Source of the DNA: Saprospirales bacterium
GTDB taxonomy: Bacteria > Bacteroidota > Bacteroidia > Chitinophagales > Saprospiraceae
Reading direction: 5' to 3'
DNA length: 64,000 nucleotides
Assembly: GCA_016711045.1 (NCBI GenBank)
Contig: JADJTT010000008.1
Location: forward strand, 62,001-126,000
Positions 57,745-64,000 of the stretch are shown here, in pieces. Positions within the stretch are counted from its first letter, which is position 1; the number at the start of each line of letters is the position of its first letter. A program made the translations under genes and the position numbers. The notes beneath the pieces are model-generated. The model made no database searches. It was not told the DNA's origin and saw only the letters and a program-made list of their open reading frames with translations.

Positions 57745-58272
57745 ATGAGTTACGATCCCAAGAAGCACCATCGCAGGAGCATCCGGTTGAAAGGGTATGA
57801 TTACAGCCAGGGTGGGTTTTATTTTATCACCATTTGCACGAAAAACGGCGCCCATTTATTCGGGAGAATAGAAAAGGGGGTTATGCAATTGAATGAAGTG
57901 GGGCGAATAGCTGAAAAATGTTGGTTGGCCATACCCGAACATTTCCCCCAAGCGGTATTGCATGCGTTTGTCATTATGCCCAATCATGTGCATGGAATTG
58001 TGGAAATCGTGGGTGCAGCAGGGGCGAAAAATTTTTCGCCCCTACCAGACCCAAAACGCCCCAAGGGGACCTCTCAGACCATTGGATCCATCGTGCGTGG
58101 GTTCAAAATCGGGGTAACCAAATGGGCCCGGGCAAATACCGATATTCAGGATGTGTGGCACCGCAATTATTACGAAATTATCATCCCCGATGGAAGGGTG
58201 TATTATCGTATTTCAGCGTATATCCAAAATAATCCGGCGAATTGGAAGTCGGATCGGTTTGGTGCTGGTTGA
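57745..58272 (+). CDS. REP-associated tyrosine transposase (RAYT, IS200-like Y1 family)
   Basis: A 175-residue single-domain HUH nuclease of the Y1 transposase superfamily. The HUH motif is MPNHVHGIVEI (about residues 73-83), the N-terminal strand is GFYFITICTKNGAHLF, and the nucleophile tyrosine is in RISAYIQNNPANW near the C-terminus. TIGSIVRGFKIGVTKW and VWHRNYYEIII are typical of RAYTs. It is intact, with no frameshift, and lies directly after an array of GTAG-footed palindromes and contains one more copy within its own frame. Terminal repeats of an autonomous insertion sequence were not seen, so a domesticated REP-mobilising enzyme is the best call. Confidence 0.92.
   Translation: MSYDPKKHHRRSIRLKGYDYSQGGFYFITICTKNGAHLFGRIEKGVMQLNEVGRIAEKCWLAIPEHFPQAVLHAFVIMPNHVHGIVEIVGAAGAKNFSPLPDPKRPKGTSQTIGSIVRGFKIGVTKWARANTDIQDVWHRNYYEIIIPDGRVYYRISAYIQNNPANWKSDRFGAG
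58021..58042. repeat. REP-like palindrome inside the RAYT coding frame
   Basis: A perfect 22-bp palindrome of the array family (GGGGCGAAAAA arm), preceded by GCAG. It is in frame and encodes GAKNFSPL in a variable loop after the HUH motif, so the protein tolerates it. Confidence 0.85.
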
Positions 58273-58286
58273 ATAAGGTGGTAGTT

Positions 58287-58307
58287 GGGGCGAAAAATAT
58301 TTCACCC
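58287..58307. repeat. REP-like palindrome downstream of the RAYT gene
   Basis: GGGGCGAAA with centre AATA and TTTCACCC, one mismatch from the array form, 15 bp after the RAYT stop and preceded by GTAGTT. Confidence 0.75.
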
Positions 58308-58433
58308 TTTTGATGGATTCAAACACAAGCTGATTGCTGCTCAAAAGGCAAAAAGGAGATTTTTTGTAGGAGAAGTGTGGAAGGGATGACGGCATAGGGG
58401 TATATTTAGGCTTTGCAAATAATTGAAATAACC

Positions 58434-61100
58434 ATGACCTTCTCCTTTCGCATTTTCCTTTTGACTTGTCTCGTATGGGGAGTATCAGACAGTCTTTTCT
58501 CACAAGCAATTTTGCAGGGAACAGTTACTTTTCTAAACTCTGGCTCTCGTCCTGCTGCTGGCGTTAAAATAAGCGCAATTGGGGCCAATCATTTTTACAC
58601 GACAGATGATGGGATGTTTGAGTTAAAATTCCAGGATAAACATGCGGGCGATAAAGTGAGAATCATTGTGGGCACTACGGACAGGGATGGAACGGCGCTT
58701 GAATTAGTCAACGACAAAGTTTTAGAAGAAGTACGGGTCCCTTCTAACCCGGGGGAAGATATCATTGAGATAATCGTTTGTACCCTTGGGCAACGGGATG
58801 AGGCGGCATTGCGCTATAACGGAATTTTCCTCAAAACTATCAACGAGAGTACCGAAAAACACCTAAAAGAAATTAATAAAAAAATCGATGAAGCGAAATT
58901 TGACCAAAAGACTATAGCGTCGTTGCAAAGGGAGAAGGAAAAACTCTCTGAAGAGCGAGATTCTGCTTTAGTCAAGGTCGAGGAATTAGCATTGTTCATC
59001 GCCACTATCAATCTGGATAAGGCCAATCAACTGGTGAAAGAAGCTGTGTTTGATATCGATAGTTTACAGGATATCACTGGAGCTATTGCAATTTTAGACA
59101 ATGAAATGCTATTCCGTGCCTATCAGGAAGCTAGTGAAAAAAAGAGAAAGGCTGAGAAAGAGATCCAACAGGTGATTGATGGTTTTTACTTGAAAATCAA
59201 ATTGCTGGAACCACAATATCGATTTGAAGAAATTGCTGAATGCTATGAGAAAATTGTTGAAATTTTCCAAAAAGAAGGATACAACCTGGATGAAATTCAA
59301 GGGTGCTTGAATTGCCAGGCTGTATTCTACCTAAAAGGTGGAAAGTATCAAAAAGCATTGGAGCTACAATTGAAAGTGGTGGAAAATGGAGAAAAAAACC
59401 TATCCCCGGATAATCTCCATTTGGCCTTGCTATACAAGAATTTGTCAGGGTCATACTCCAGCATTGGAGAGCACCAAAAAGCGTTGGAATATTATCTAAA
59501 AGCTTTTGCCATTGAGAAGGAATCACTCTCTCCTGGTCATCCTGATTTGGCGGCTACATTCGACGGATTGGCAGTGGCTTATTCAAATATAGGAGCGTAT
59601 CAACTCTCCTTGGAATATTCGCAGAAGGCCCTGGCCATCCATGAAAAAATTCTACCGCCAGATCACCTCGATTTAGCATGGTCATACGGTGTTTTGGATA
59701 TGGCATACGCTAACCTGGGGGACTACCAACGTGAATTGGAATATTCGCAAAAAGCCTTGGCAATACGTAAAAAAAAATTGCCTTCCAATCATCCTGACTT
59801 GGCTTGGTCTTACTCCAGTTTAGGTACCGCATATTTAAACCTTGGAGCGTATCAGAACGCATTGAAATATAATGAAAAGGCCTTAGAGATTCGTGAAAAA
59901 ATTCTATCTTCTGATCATCCGGATTTGGGAAGGTCTTATTCCAATTTAGGTAAGGTACACCTGGATATGGGCCAATATCAACGGTCATTGGAATACTATT
60001 TGAAATGCTTGGCAATATGGGAGAAAGTTCTTCCCTCCGATCACCTTGATATTGGAAAGTCATACGCCGGTATAGCTGACGCCTGCAATAATCTGGGGGA
60101 CTATACACAAGCATTGGAATATCATCTAAAGGCCGTGGCGATCCTTGAAAAAGTCCTGCCCTCCGATCACCCTGACCTAGCAAAGTCATACAGTAAAATG
60201 GCTACCACTTATTCCGATCTGGGAGCCTACCAAAGCTCCCTGGAATGTAATTTAAAAGCACTACTAATTTGGAAAAAAGTCCTGCCTGAAAATCACCCTG
60301 TTTTGGCGACAACCTATATGAACATTGCTGCGATGTACTTTAGTCTTGAGCAGTATCAAAGTGCCTTGGTCAATTATTTGAAAGCGCTCACAATTTGGGA
60401 GAAAATTTTGCCCATCGATCATCCGGCTTTGACAATGTCATACAGTCTTATTGCGGAGACTAACGACAACCTGGAGGACTATCAAAACACATTGAAATTC
60501 AGGCTTAAAGCCTTGGCAATCCAGGAAAGAACATTACCCCCTGACCATCTCGATTTAACTTGGGCGTACGATGAATTGGCTGCTACGTATAGGAGTTTGG
60601 GAGACTATGAAAACATGTTACAGGCTTATCTTAAAGCCCTGACTATCCGGGAGAAAGTCTTGCCCCCTGATGATCTCAATTTGGCGATAACTTTTTTAAA
60701 TACGGGGAATGGATATTATGATACAGGAGATTATGCTTCTTCGATTGAGTATTCTCGAAGGGGTATTGCTATTATGGAAGACATTTTAAATCCAGGCAAT
60801 GAGGAATTAGTTAGCGCATACAATAACATCGGTATGGCATATGCCAAAAATCACCAATTTGAAGAAGCCAGCATATTCATGGAAAAACACCAGGCAATTG
60901 GGCCAGAAGGAAGGTCTTATCGCAATTGGGCCATGTATTATGCGCTTCAAAATGATACAGAACGGGCCCTTGAAAATTTGGAAATGGCTATTTCTTTAGG
61001 GTACAATTATTTAAAGTGGATCGAAACTGACGATAGCCTTGATAGTATTCGGAATGAGCCTGTGTATAAGAAACTGGTCCAAGAGTTGAAGAAGGAGTAA
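58434..61100 (+). CDS. exported kinesin-light-chain-type TPR repeat protein
   Basis: An 888-residue exported protein: signal peptide (MTFSFRIFLLTCLVWGVSDS), an N-terminal carboxypeptidase-regulatory-like (beta-sandwich) domain up to about residue 100 (GVKISAIGANHFYTTDDGMF), a coiled coil (residues about 140-270; LKEINKKIDEAKFDQKT), then about twelve 42-residue TPR repeats of the kinesin-light-chain type (consensus L-P-P-D-H-P-D-L-A-x-S-Y). Repeats usually form a protein-binding superhelix. Its codons are visibly more AT-rich than those of neighbours, suggesting recent acquisition or different selection. The start is ATG 58434, not the TTG at 58413. Confidence 0.85.
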   Translation: MTFSFRIFLLTCLVWGVSDSLFSQAILQGTVTFLNSGSRPAAGVKISAIGANHFYTTDDGMFELKFQDKHAGDKVRIIVGTTDRDGTALELVNDKVLEEVRVPSNPGEDIIEIIVCTLGQRDEAALRYNGIFLKTINESTEKHLKEINKKIDEAKFDQKTIASLQREKEKLSEERDSALVKVEELALFIATINLDKANQLVKEAVFDIDSLQDITGAIAILDNEMLFRAYQEASEKKRKAEKEIQQVIDGFYLKIKLLEPQYRFEEIAECYEKIVEIFQKEGYNLDEIQGCLNCQAVFYLKGGKYQKALELQLKVVENGEKNLSPDNLHLALLYKNLSGSYSSIGEHQKALEYYLKAFAIEKESLSPGHPDLAATFDGLAVAYSNIGAYQLSLEYSQKALAIHEKILPPDHLDLAWSYGVLDMAYANLGDYQRELEYSQKALAIRKKKLPSNHPDLAWSYSSLGTAYLNLGAYQNALKYNEKALEIREKILSSDHPDLGRSYSNLGKVHLDMGQYQRSLEYYLKCLAIWEKVLPSDHLDIGKSYAGIADACNNLGDYTQALEYHLKAVAILEKVLPSDHPDLAKSYSKMATTYSDLGAYQSSLECNLKALLIWKKVLPENHPVLATTYMNIAAMYFSLEQYQSALVNYLKALTIWEKILPIDHPALTMSYSLIAETNDNLEDYQNTLKFRLKALAIQERTLPPDHLDLTWAYDELAATYRSLGDYENMLQAYLKALTIREKVLPPDDLNLAITFLNTGNGYYDTGDYASSIEYSRRGIAIMEDILNPGNEELVSAYNNIGMAYAKNHQFEEASIFMEKHQAIGPEGRSYRNWAMYYALQNDTERALENLEMAISLGYNYLKWIETDDSLDSIRNEPVYKKLVQELKKE

Positions 61101-61154
61101 TATTCCTACTTGCCAAAGAGCCCATTGTTAACTCAAGGATAAAACCCACCAACC

Positions 61155-61424
61155 ATGGCCACCATAACCAAAAAATTCCCCACCACCGTAGCGAATGCCT
61201 TGAAATACTGCGTTTATCTCTATTCTCACCCGGAAACAAAGGAGATTTTTTACGTGGGGAAAGGAAAAGGCGATAGAGTCTTCGCCCATTTAGCGGATGA
61301 AAACGAAAATGAAAAGGTTCATTATTTGAAGGAGCTAAAAAAGTTGGGGCTAGAACCAAATATCGAAATCCTGATACCGAACGGAGCTGAATACATCCAT
61401 ATTATCACCAAAATCACCAACCTC
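61155..61424 (+). pseudogene. truncated GIY-YIG nuclease (LEM-3-like) remnant
   Basis: About 75 residues match the N-terminal part of bacterial GIY-YIG/LEM-3-like proteins: YCVYLYSHPETKEIFYVGKGKGDRV gives the V-Y-x-Y...Y-V-G-K-G core (first strands and the G-K-G-x-x-x-R segment). The domain breaks off after EPNIEILIPNG, where the full family continues with catalytic glutamate and asparagine helices. The frame runs on without a stop into the next gene's signal peptide. It is therefore probably a decayed fragment, although a fused longer protein cannot be ruled out. Confidence 0.7.
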
Positions 61425-62891
61425 ATGCTCAAAAAAATTACCCTTTTCCTCCTCTGCTACACCCTGGCCACCGCTTTACCAGCCCAGGATCTGGTTTCCT
61501 ATACCCTGATTGGCACGAAAACCCAGGCACAACTCATCTCCCAGTTCAACCTGCCGTTTATCCAATACGGGGCCCGGTTTTACAAGGTCACTTACACTTC
61601 GCCCGATCTGAACGGGGTACAGGACACCCTGTCGGGCCTGGTGGTCGTGCCCGACAATGATTCCAAGATCTTTCCCAGGCTGGTCTATCAGCATGGCACT
61701 TCCTCTTCCAAAGACAATGTGCCTTCCCGCTACGGCCAGCCGAGTGGGGGAGAAGGCGACATCGCCGTATTCTTCGCCGGAATGGGATTCGTTTCCCTGG
61801 CGCCTGATTACCTGGGGCTGGGTGATTCAGACGGGTTTCATCCTTACGTCCACGCGGCCAGTGAAACCTGGGTGGCGCTGGATATGTTGCGCGCCTTCGA
61901 TTCGTTTCAATCCCAGATCGGGGTGCATACCAATGAACAGCTATTCGTTACGGGCTACTCGCAGGGCGGACACGCTTCCATGGCGCTGCACCACGCAATT
62001 GAAGCCGACCCCGACGCGGAGTTTACCGTGACGGCCGCTGCCCACCTGTCGGGCCCCTACAGCATCGGAGAAGTGATGCGCGATTTTATCCTGTCGGATT
62101 CGCTGTATTTCTATCCGGCCTATATCCCAAACACCCTGCTGTCCTACCAGGTGGTGTACGGCAATCTTTTTAATCAGGTAGCGGATGTATTCCGGGCGCC
62201 CTATTCGGCGCCGATCGAGCAGTTTTACACGGGCCAACTGGATCCGGGAGATCTGAACAATCAACTGATCGATCTGCTGATCGCCACCGAGGGCGAATGC
62301 AGGCCCACACGGATGTTACAGGACTCCATTGTACAGGTCGTAGCTGCAGATCCCGATCATCCCGTGAATGTAGCATTGCGCGCCAACAACGTGTACCAAT
62401 GGGCGCCGCAGGCGCCTACCCGCATTTTCTACTGCAAAGCGGACGACCAGGTTCCCTACCTCAACAGCCTGGTGGCTCTCGATACCATGCTTGCCCGCGG
62501 CGCCCTCGACGTGGCTGCGGCCGATCAGGACTCCACTGCCAATCACGTCGAATGCGTGGAGCCAGCCCTGGTCAGTACGATGTTCTTTTTCCTGGGCTAT
62601 CAACAAATCGGCGAGGTCACAAACACCGGAGAGCCACTGCCGCCTGCCCTCAGCCTGTTTTCCGTGCAGCCCAATCCGGCTGATGCATACGTGCAGGTAC
62701 ATGCCGGCGCGGAGGGCGAGCTGCTGGTTTACGATATCAACGGCCGGTTGTTTATGCAACGAATGGTAACCGAAGGGGTGATACAGCAGCTACCAGTAGA
62801 TGATTGGAGGGAAGGGTATTACTTGTTTGTACTACGGTACAGTAAGGGTATGGACATGCAAATGGTGGTGGTGGGGCACCAAAGGCCCTAA
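61425..62891 (+). CDS. T9SS-secreted alpha/beta-hydrolase (esterase/lipase-like)
   Basis: A 488-residue exported hydrolase. Signal peptide MLKKITLFLLCYTLATALPAQ; alpha/beta-hydrolase fold with nucleophile elbow VTGYSQGGHASMAL (serine near residue 184), upstream oxyanion region LVYQHGTSS and C-terminal histidine region DSTANHVEC. The last 75 residues are a T9SS sorting domain (VQPNPADAYVQVHAGAEG, LLVYDINGRLF). It is thus exported through the outer membrane. The frame is open upstream into a GIY-YIG remnant starting at 61155; the signal peptide sets the start at 61425. The convergent gene's stop overlaps by 4 bp. Confidence 0.85.
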   Translation: MLKKITLFLLCYTLATALPAQDLVSYTLIGTKTQAQLISQFNLPFIQYGARFYKVTYTSPDLNGVQDTLSGLVVVPDNDSKIFPRLVYQHGTSSSKDNVPSRYGQPSGGEGDIAVFFAGMGFVSLAPDYLGLGDSDGFHPYVHAASETWVALDMLRAFDSFQSQIGVHTNEQLFVTGYSQGGHASMALHHAIEADPDAEFTVTAAAHLSGPYSIGEVMRDFILSDSLYFYPAYIPNTLLSYQVVYGNLFNQVADVFRAPYSAPIEQFYTGQLDPGDLNNQLIDLLIATEGECRPTRMLQDSIVQVVAADPDHPVNVALRANNVYQWAPQAPTRIFYCKADDQVPYLNSLVALDTMLARGALDVAAADQDSTANHVECVEPALVSTMFFFLGYQQIGEVTNTGEPLPPALSLFSVQPNPADAYVQVHAGAEGELLVYDINGRLFMQRMVTEGVIQQLPVDDWREGYYLFVLRYSKGMDMQMVVVGHQRP

Positions 62892-63256
62892 TCCACCTTA
62901 ATAAAAGGCAATACATACCTCCTCGAAACCAGACTATCCGGAAAAATAGGCAGGATCTTCAGATACTTCCGCTCCACTTCCAGTTGATGCGGACCTTTGG
63001 CAATGCCTGCACTGCTGAAATGGCAGAGAATCCCTTTTTCCTCCAGGTTGGGGTGGATGTAGTATTGGCAAAAAAGGCTGTCGTTGTAGGAGGTCCCATC
63101 GATGTGGATGTCTACCAGGCTTTTAATGGAATCGAGCACGGTGTGCAATTTGTCTTCGTGCCATTGATCCCGCTGGCTGGCGCTTAGGATCCGCAGGTTT
63201 TTTGCGGAATCCCTGTAAAAGTCATTTTTAACGTTTTTTTTCTTCGAAGTGCGCAA
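62888..63256 (-). CDS. hypothetical protein, start uncertain (possibly 5'-truncated)
   Basis: A 122-residue frame beginning at TTG; no ATG exists near the start. It is basic at the N-terminus and contains paired short strands and helices (TVLDSIKSLVDIHIDGTSY, ILCHFSSAGIAKGPHQLE, then VSRRYVLPFIKVD). No family recognised. A stem-loop repeat (63261-63338) abuts the putative start, so either a TTG start is used or the repeat has replaced the true 5' end. An eight-A run near 63236-63243 could also hide a frameshift. Confidence 0.5.
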   Translation of the reverse strand: MRTSKKKNVKNDFYRDSAKNLRILSASQRDQWHEDKLHTVLDSIKSLVDIHIDGTSYNDSLFCQYYIHPNLEEKGILCHFSSAGIAKGPHQLEVERKYLKILPIFPDSLVSRRYVLPFIKVD

Positions 63257-63260
63257 GTCC

Positions 63261-63338
63261 TATACTCAATGAAAATTAGTTTTGCGAGCAGTACGTCCTC
63301 TGACAGCACTACTCGCAAACCAATTTTATTGGAGTATA
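63261..63338. repeat. dispersed stem-loop element 2
   Basis: Imperfect arms TATACTCAATGAAAATTAG... and ...CAATTTTATTGGAGTATA pair, with the inner phrase ACTACTCGCAAACCA, shared with the element at 23019-23084. It lies between two divergent genes. Confidence 0.6.
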
Positions 63339-63341
63339 AAA

Positions 63342-63683
63342 ATGACCACCAGCAATCTTCTCTCCATTTTACAACCGGTAACCCACTACAGCCTGCATCT
63401 CCTCTTTCCGGGCTTGATCGCCTGGATCTTTTTCCGAAGGGAATGGAAAAAGGCCTGGCTCCTCCTAATCGCTACGATGCTCGTCGACCTGGACCACTTG
63501 CTCGCAGATCCCGTCTTCGACCCGGGAAGATGCAGCATCGGGTTTCACCCGTTACATTCCTACTATGCCATTGGGGTTTATTTCCTGTTGGCTTTCTTCC
63601 CCAAGGCCCGGATCATCGCTATTGGCCTGCTTTTCCACATGGTCACCGATTTTCAGGATTGTATGTGGACGGTATTTTATTAA
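63342..63683 (+). CDS. DUF6122 family membrane protein
   Basis: A 113-residue small membrane protein with about four helices. The family phrases TMLVDLDHLLADPVFDPGRC, FHPLHSYYAIGVYFLL and GLLFHMVTDFQDC carry conserved Asp and His residues that resemble membrane-embedded metal-dependent hydrolases (LexA-binding or YdjM-like), so it may be an enzyme. Function is not known. The ATG at 63342 starts 4 bp after the stem-loop element. Confidence 0.8.
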   Translation: MTTSNLLSILQPVTHYSLHLLFPGLIAWIFFRREWKKAWLLLIATMLVDLDHLLADPVFDPGRCSIGFHPLHSYYAIGVYFLLAFFPKARIIAIGLLFHMVTDFQDCMWTVFY

Positions 63684-64000
63684 TCAATCAATGATCAACT
63701 TCTCCACCCATCTCTTTCCTTCAGACTCCAAAATAATCGTGTATATGCCCTTAGGCAAAATGCCCAACTGCAGGGGTAGTTTCTCCTGTCCGACAGCCTC
63801 CGGATACTCCCGGTCGCTTAGGTGGCGGCCCAGCATGTCGTATATGCGCACGCGTACCGGGGAGTTCCATCCTGCCGTATACTGCGCAAATACCTCCCCA
63901 TTCGAGGGATTAGGATACAACCACAATTTGGCGCCAGTGCCCGGTCCGATTGTGCAATCGGGCAACACGAAGCATTGGTGGAAATTACAACAAAGCAGGT
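63684..64000 (-). CDS. C-terminal end of a T9SS-sorted protein (5' end outside window)
   Basis: The frame is open to the window edge, so only the last 105 or so residues are present. They form a type A T9SS C-terminal sorting domain: LYPNPSNGEVFAQYTAGWNS, VRIYDMLGRHL and LPKGIYTIILESEGKRWVEK. A cysteine-rich stretch precedes it. The main domain cannot be identified from this window. Confidence 0.85.
   Translation of the reverse strand, partial: LLCCNFHQCFVLPDCTIGPGTGAKLWLYPNPSNGEVFAQYTAGWNSPVRVRIYDMLGRHLSDREYPEAVGQEKLPLQLGILPKGIYTIILESEGKRWVEKLIID

Noticed and set aside
56779..57855. Several long open frames on both strands across the palindrome array, encoding repeated FFALPTYLRG- or GKGKKKGMPP-like residues
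   Set aside because: They are translations of the tandem array, which lacks stop codons because of its composition. Unit length is often not a multiple of three, so frames mix and no protein family is matched.

Overview
The window looks like chromosomal DNA of a member of the Bacteroidota, most likely a Saprospirales-type organism. The evidence is: type IX secretion (T9SS) C-terminal sorting domains on three proteins; a SprB-type repeat; DUF4252 and DUF6122 families; -7 promoter boxes of the Bacteroidota type (TAnnTTTG) before several genes; weak or absent Shine-Dalgarno sequences; and FabH, CCA-transferase and NhaD variants typical of the phylum. No rRNA or tRNA gene was seen. The placement is inference from gene content; no species is named.

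Layout. 1-5.4 kb: end of typA, a class V aminotransferase, a large secreted beta-propeller protein. 5.4-7.6 kb: a minus-strand ECF sigma / anti-sigma / DUF4252 / DUF4252 cluster. 7.7-12.1 kb: LptF/G-type permease, PAP2 phosphatase, DUF4442 protein, an acidic unknown and a GNAT-like protein. 12.2-17.4 kb: sucC, then a lipoprotein / radical SAM / outer-membrane-protein set. 17.5-22.6 kb: fabH divergent from purC, followed by an ECF cobalt/nickel transporter (cbiM, PDGLE/CbiN-like, cbiQ, cbiO). 23-25.2 kb: a lysine/alanine-dehydrogenase-like enzyme and ssrA (tmRNA), whose T arm is interrupted by a group I intron. 25.2-28.6 kb: a T9SS repeat protein and a lipoprotein. 28.6-31.9 kb: GH109-like protein, sugar nucleotidyltransferase, sugar kinase. 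31.9-36.5 kb: two potassium-channel proteins flanking a caspase-like peptidase and its partner. 36.5-46.9 kb: a ten-gene minus-strand stress block (acyl-CoA ligase fused to GNAT, HDAC-like deacetylase, two universal stress proteins, FtsH, kinase pair, CHAD, Hsp20). 47-56.8 kb: NhaD, DusB, CCA transferase, YihY, thioesterase, arginine deiminase, GNAT, FAD oxidoreductase, aldo/keto reductase. 56.9-58.3 kb: a palindrome array beside a RAYT transposase. 58.4-64 kb: TPR protein, GIY-YIG remnant joined in frame to a secreted esterase, small unknowns, and the end of another T9SS protein.

The most unusual content is in the non-coding DNA. (1) A RAYT transposase gene lies beside about eleven copies of a GGGCGAAA/TTTCGCCC palindrome, most carrying a GTAG foot, which is the signature of a REP/RAYT system. 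(2) A group I intron sits in the tmRNA T arm. (3) Gene 3' ends carry inverted arrays of heptamers sharing one grammar, ACT followed by four variable bases, with different units at each locus. (4) Three copies of a roughly 100-bp element have termini reading AACCGCAAAGGCGCTAAG. One of these supplies the stop codon of a gene.

Three genes (radical SAM, lipoprotein, thioesterase) each appear to lack a single base, two of them in homopolymers, so sequencing error has to be considered before calling them pseudogenes.
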